This document shows positions 63,933 to 64,000 of a DNA stretch of 64,000 nucleotides, in pieces (the first letter of the stretch is position 1; every line of letters starts with the position of its first letter). The notes under the pieces are model-generated. The model was not told the origin of the DNA and did no database searches. It saw only the letters and a list, made by a program, of their open reading frames with translations. A program made the position numbers and the translations under genes. Source of the stretch: Chitinimonas prasina. Lineage in GTDB: Bacteria; Pseudomonadota; Gammaproteobacteria; Burkholderiales; Chitinimonadaceae. The stretch is from NCBI RefSeq assembly GCF_030160395.1, contig NZ_BSOG01000002.1, positions 1,210,947 through 1,274,946 of the forward strand, given 5' to 3'.

Positions 63933-64000
63933 ATGCAAACACCCCGCTCACGGCCCACGCTGTTTACCCTTTGCTTGCTGCTTGCCCTGCTGCAACCCTG
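63933..64000 (+). CDS. Start of an exported or membrane protein, cut by the window end
   Basis: ATG at 63933, one base after the msrB stop. The 22 complete codons read like a signal peptide or first membrane helix: basic QTPRSRP, then TLFTLCLLLALLQ. Product unknown; in operon with msrB. Confidence 0.55.
   Translation, partial: MQTPRSRPTLFTLCLLLALLQP

Overview
The window looks like a stretch of chromosome from a Gram-negative betaproteobacterium, GC-rich (about 60 % by eye). The gene orders cmk-rpsA-ihfB-lapA-lapB and rluC-HAD-Rieske-sppA, divergent from rne, are typical of Betaproteobacteria, and outer-membrane functions are plentiful (Tsx-like channel, Pel secretion porin, LapAB, heptose kinase). 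The genus is uncertain; a relative of Chitinimonas or other Neisseriales/Burkholderiales would fit. No rRNA, tRNA, CRISPR array, prophage or intact insertion sequence was seen.

Layout. 0-16 kb is mostly housekeeping: end of a PepSY membrane protein, Lrp regulator, Tsx-like porin, aroA, argS, an orphan motD, the minus-strand run rluC-HAD-Rieske-sppA, and rne with a long leader. A DUF2314 protein and an orphan solute-binding protein follow. 15-19 kb holds a gene-poor stretch with repeats, a secreted dienelactone-hydrolase-like enzyme, an NlpC/P60 lipoprotein and an alpha/beta hydrolase. 18.7-23.6 kb is a TetR-led operon for an EmrAB-type pump, with a metallophosphoesterase and a LysE exporter lying between the two pump genes. 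23.6-31 kb has tsaC, a LysR/EamA pair, and a squalene-synthesis group (hpnD and hpnE with two unassigned genes between them, and no hpnC). 31-39.4 kb is a minus-strand block for envelope and core functions: cmk, rpsA, ihfB, then lapA-lapB-pyrF-ugd-hldA and a PH-domain gene.

39.8-53.3 kb is a complete Pel exopolysaccharide locus, pelX-pelA-pelB-pelC-pelD-pelE-pelF-pelG, very tightly packed. PelX should supply UDP-GalNAc; PelF polymerises with PelD/E/G in the inner membrane, PelD sensing c-di-GMP; PelA deacetylates and hydrolyses in the periplasm; PelB and PelC export. This is the most coherent system in the window and is a known one.

53.3-64 kb is accessory: nitronate monooxygenase, quinone oxidoreductase with a divergent LysR regulator, DUF1801, an unassigned protein, a large PhoD phosphatase with an Ala-rich insertion, an hslR/solute-binding/SDR operon whose SDR lacks the catalytic triad, msrB, and the start of a further exported protein.

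Two families of non-coding repeats recur: a perfect palindrome (two copies) and an element of about 105 bp with a CCAGGGTAACCCTGG-like core (four copies). I found no clearly undescribed multi-gene system. The best leads are the repeat families, the degenerate SDR, the orphan MotD, the hpnC-less squalene cluster and the pump operon with inserted genes.
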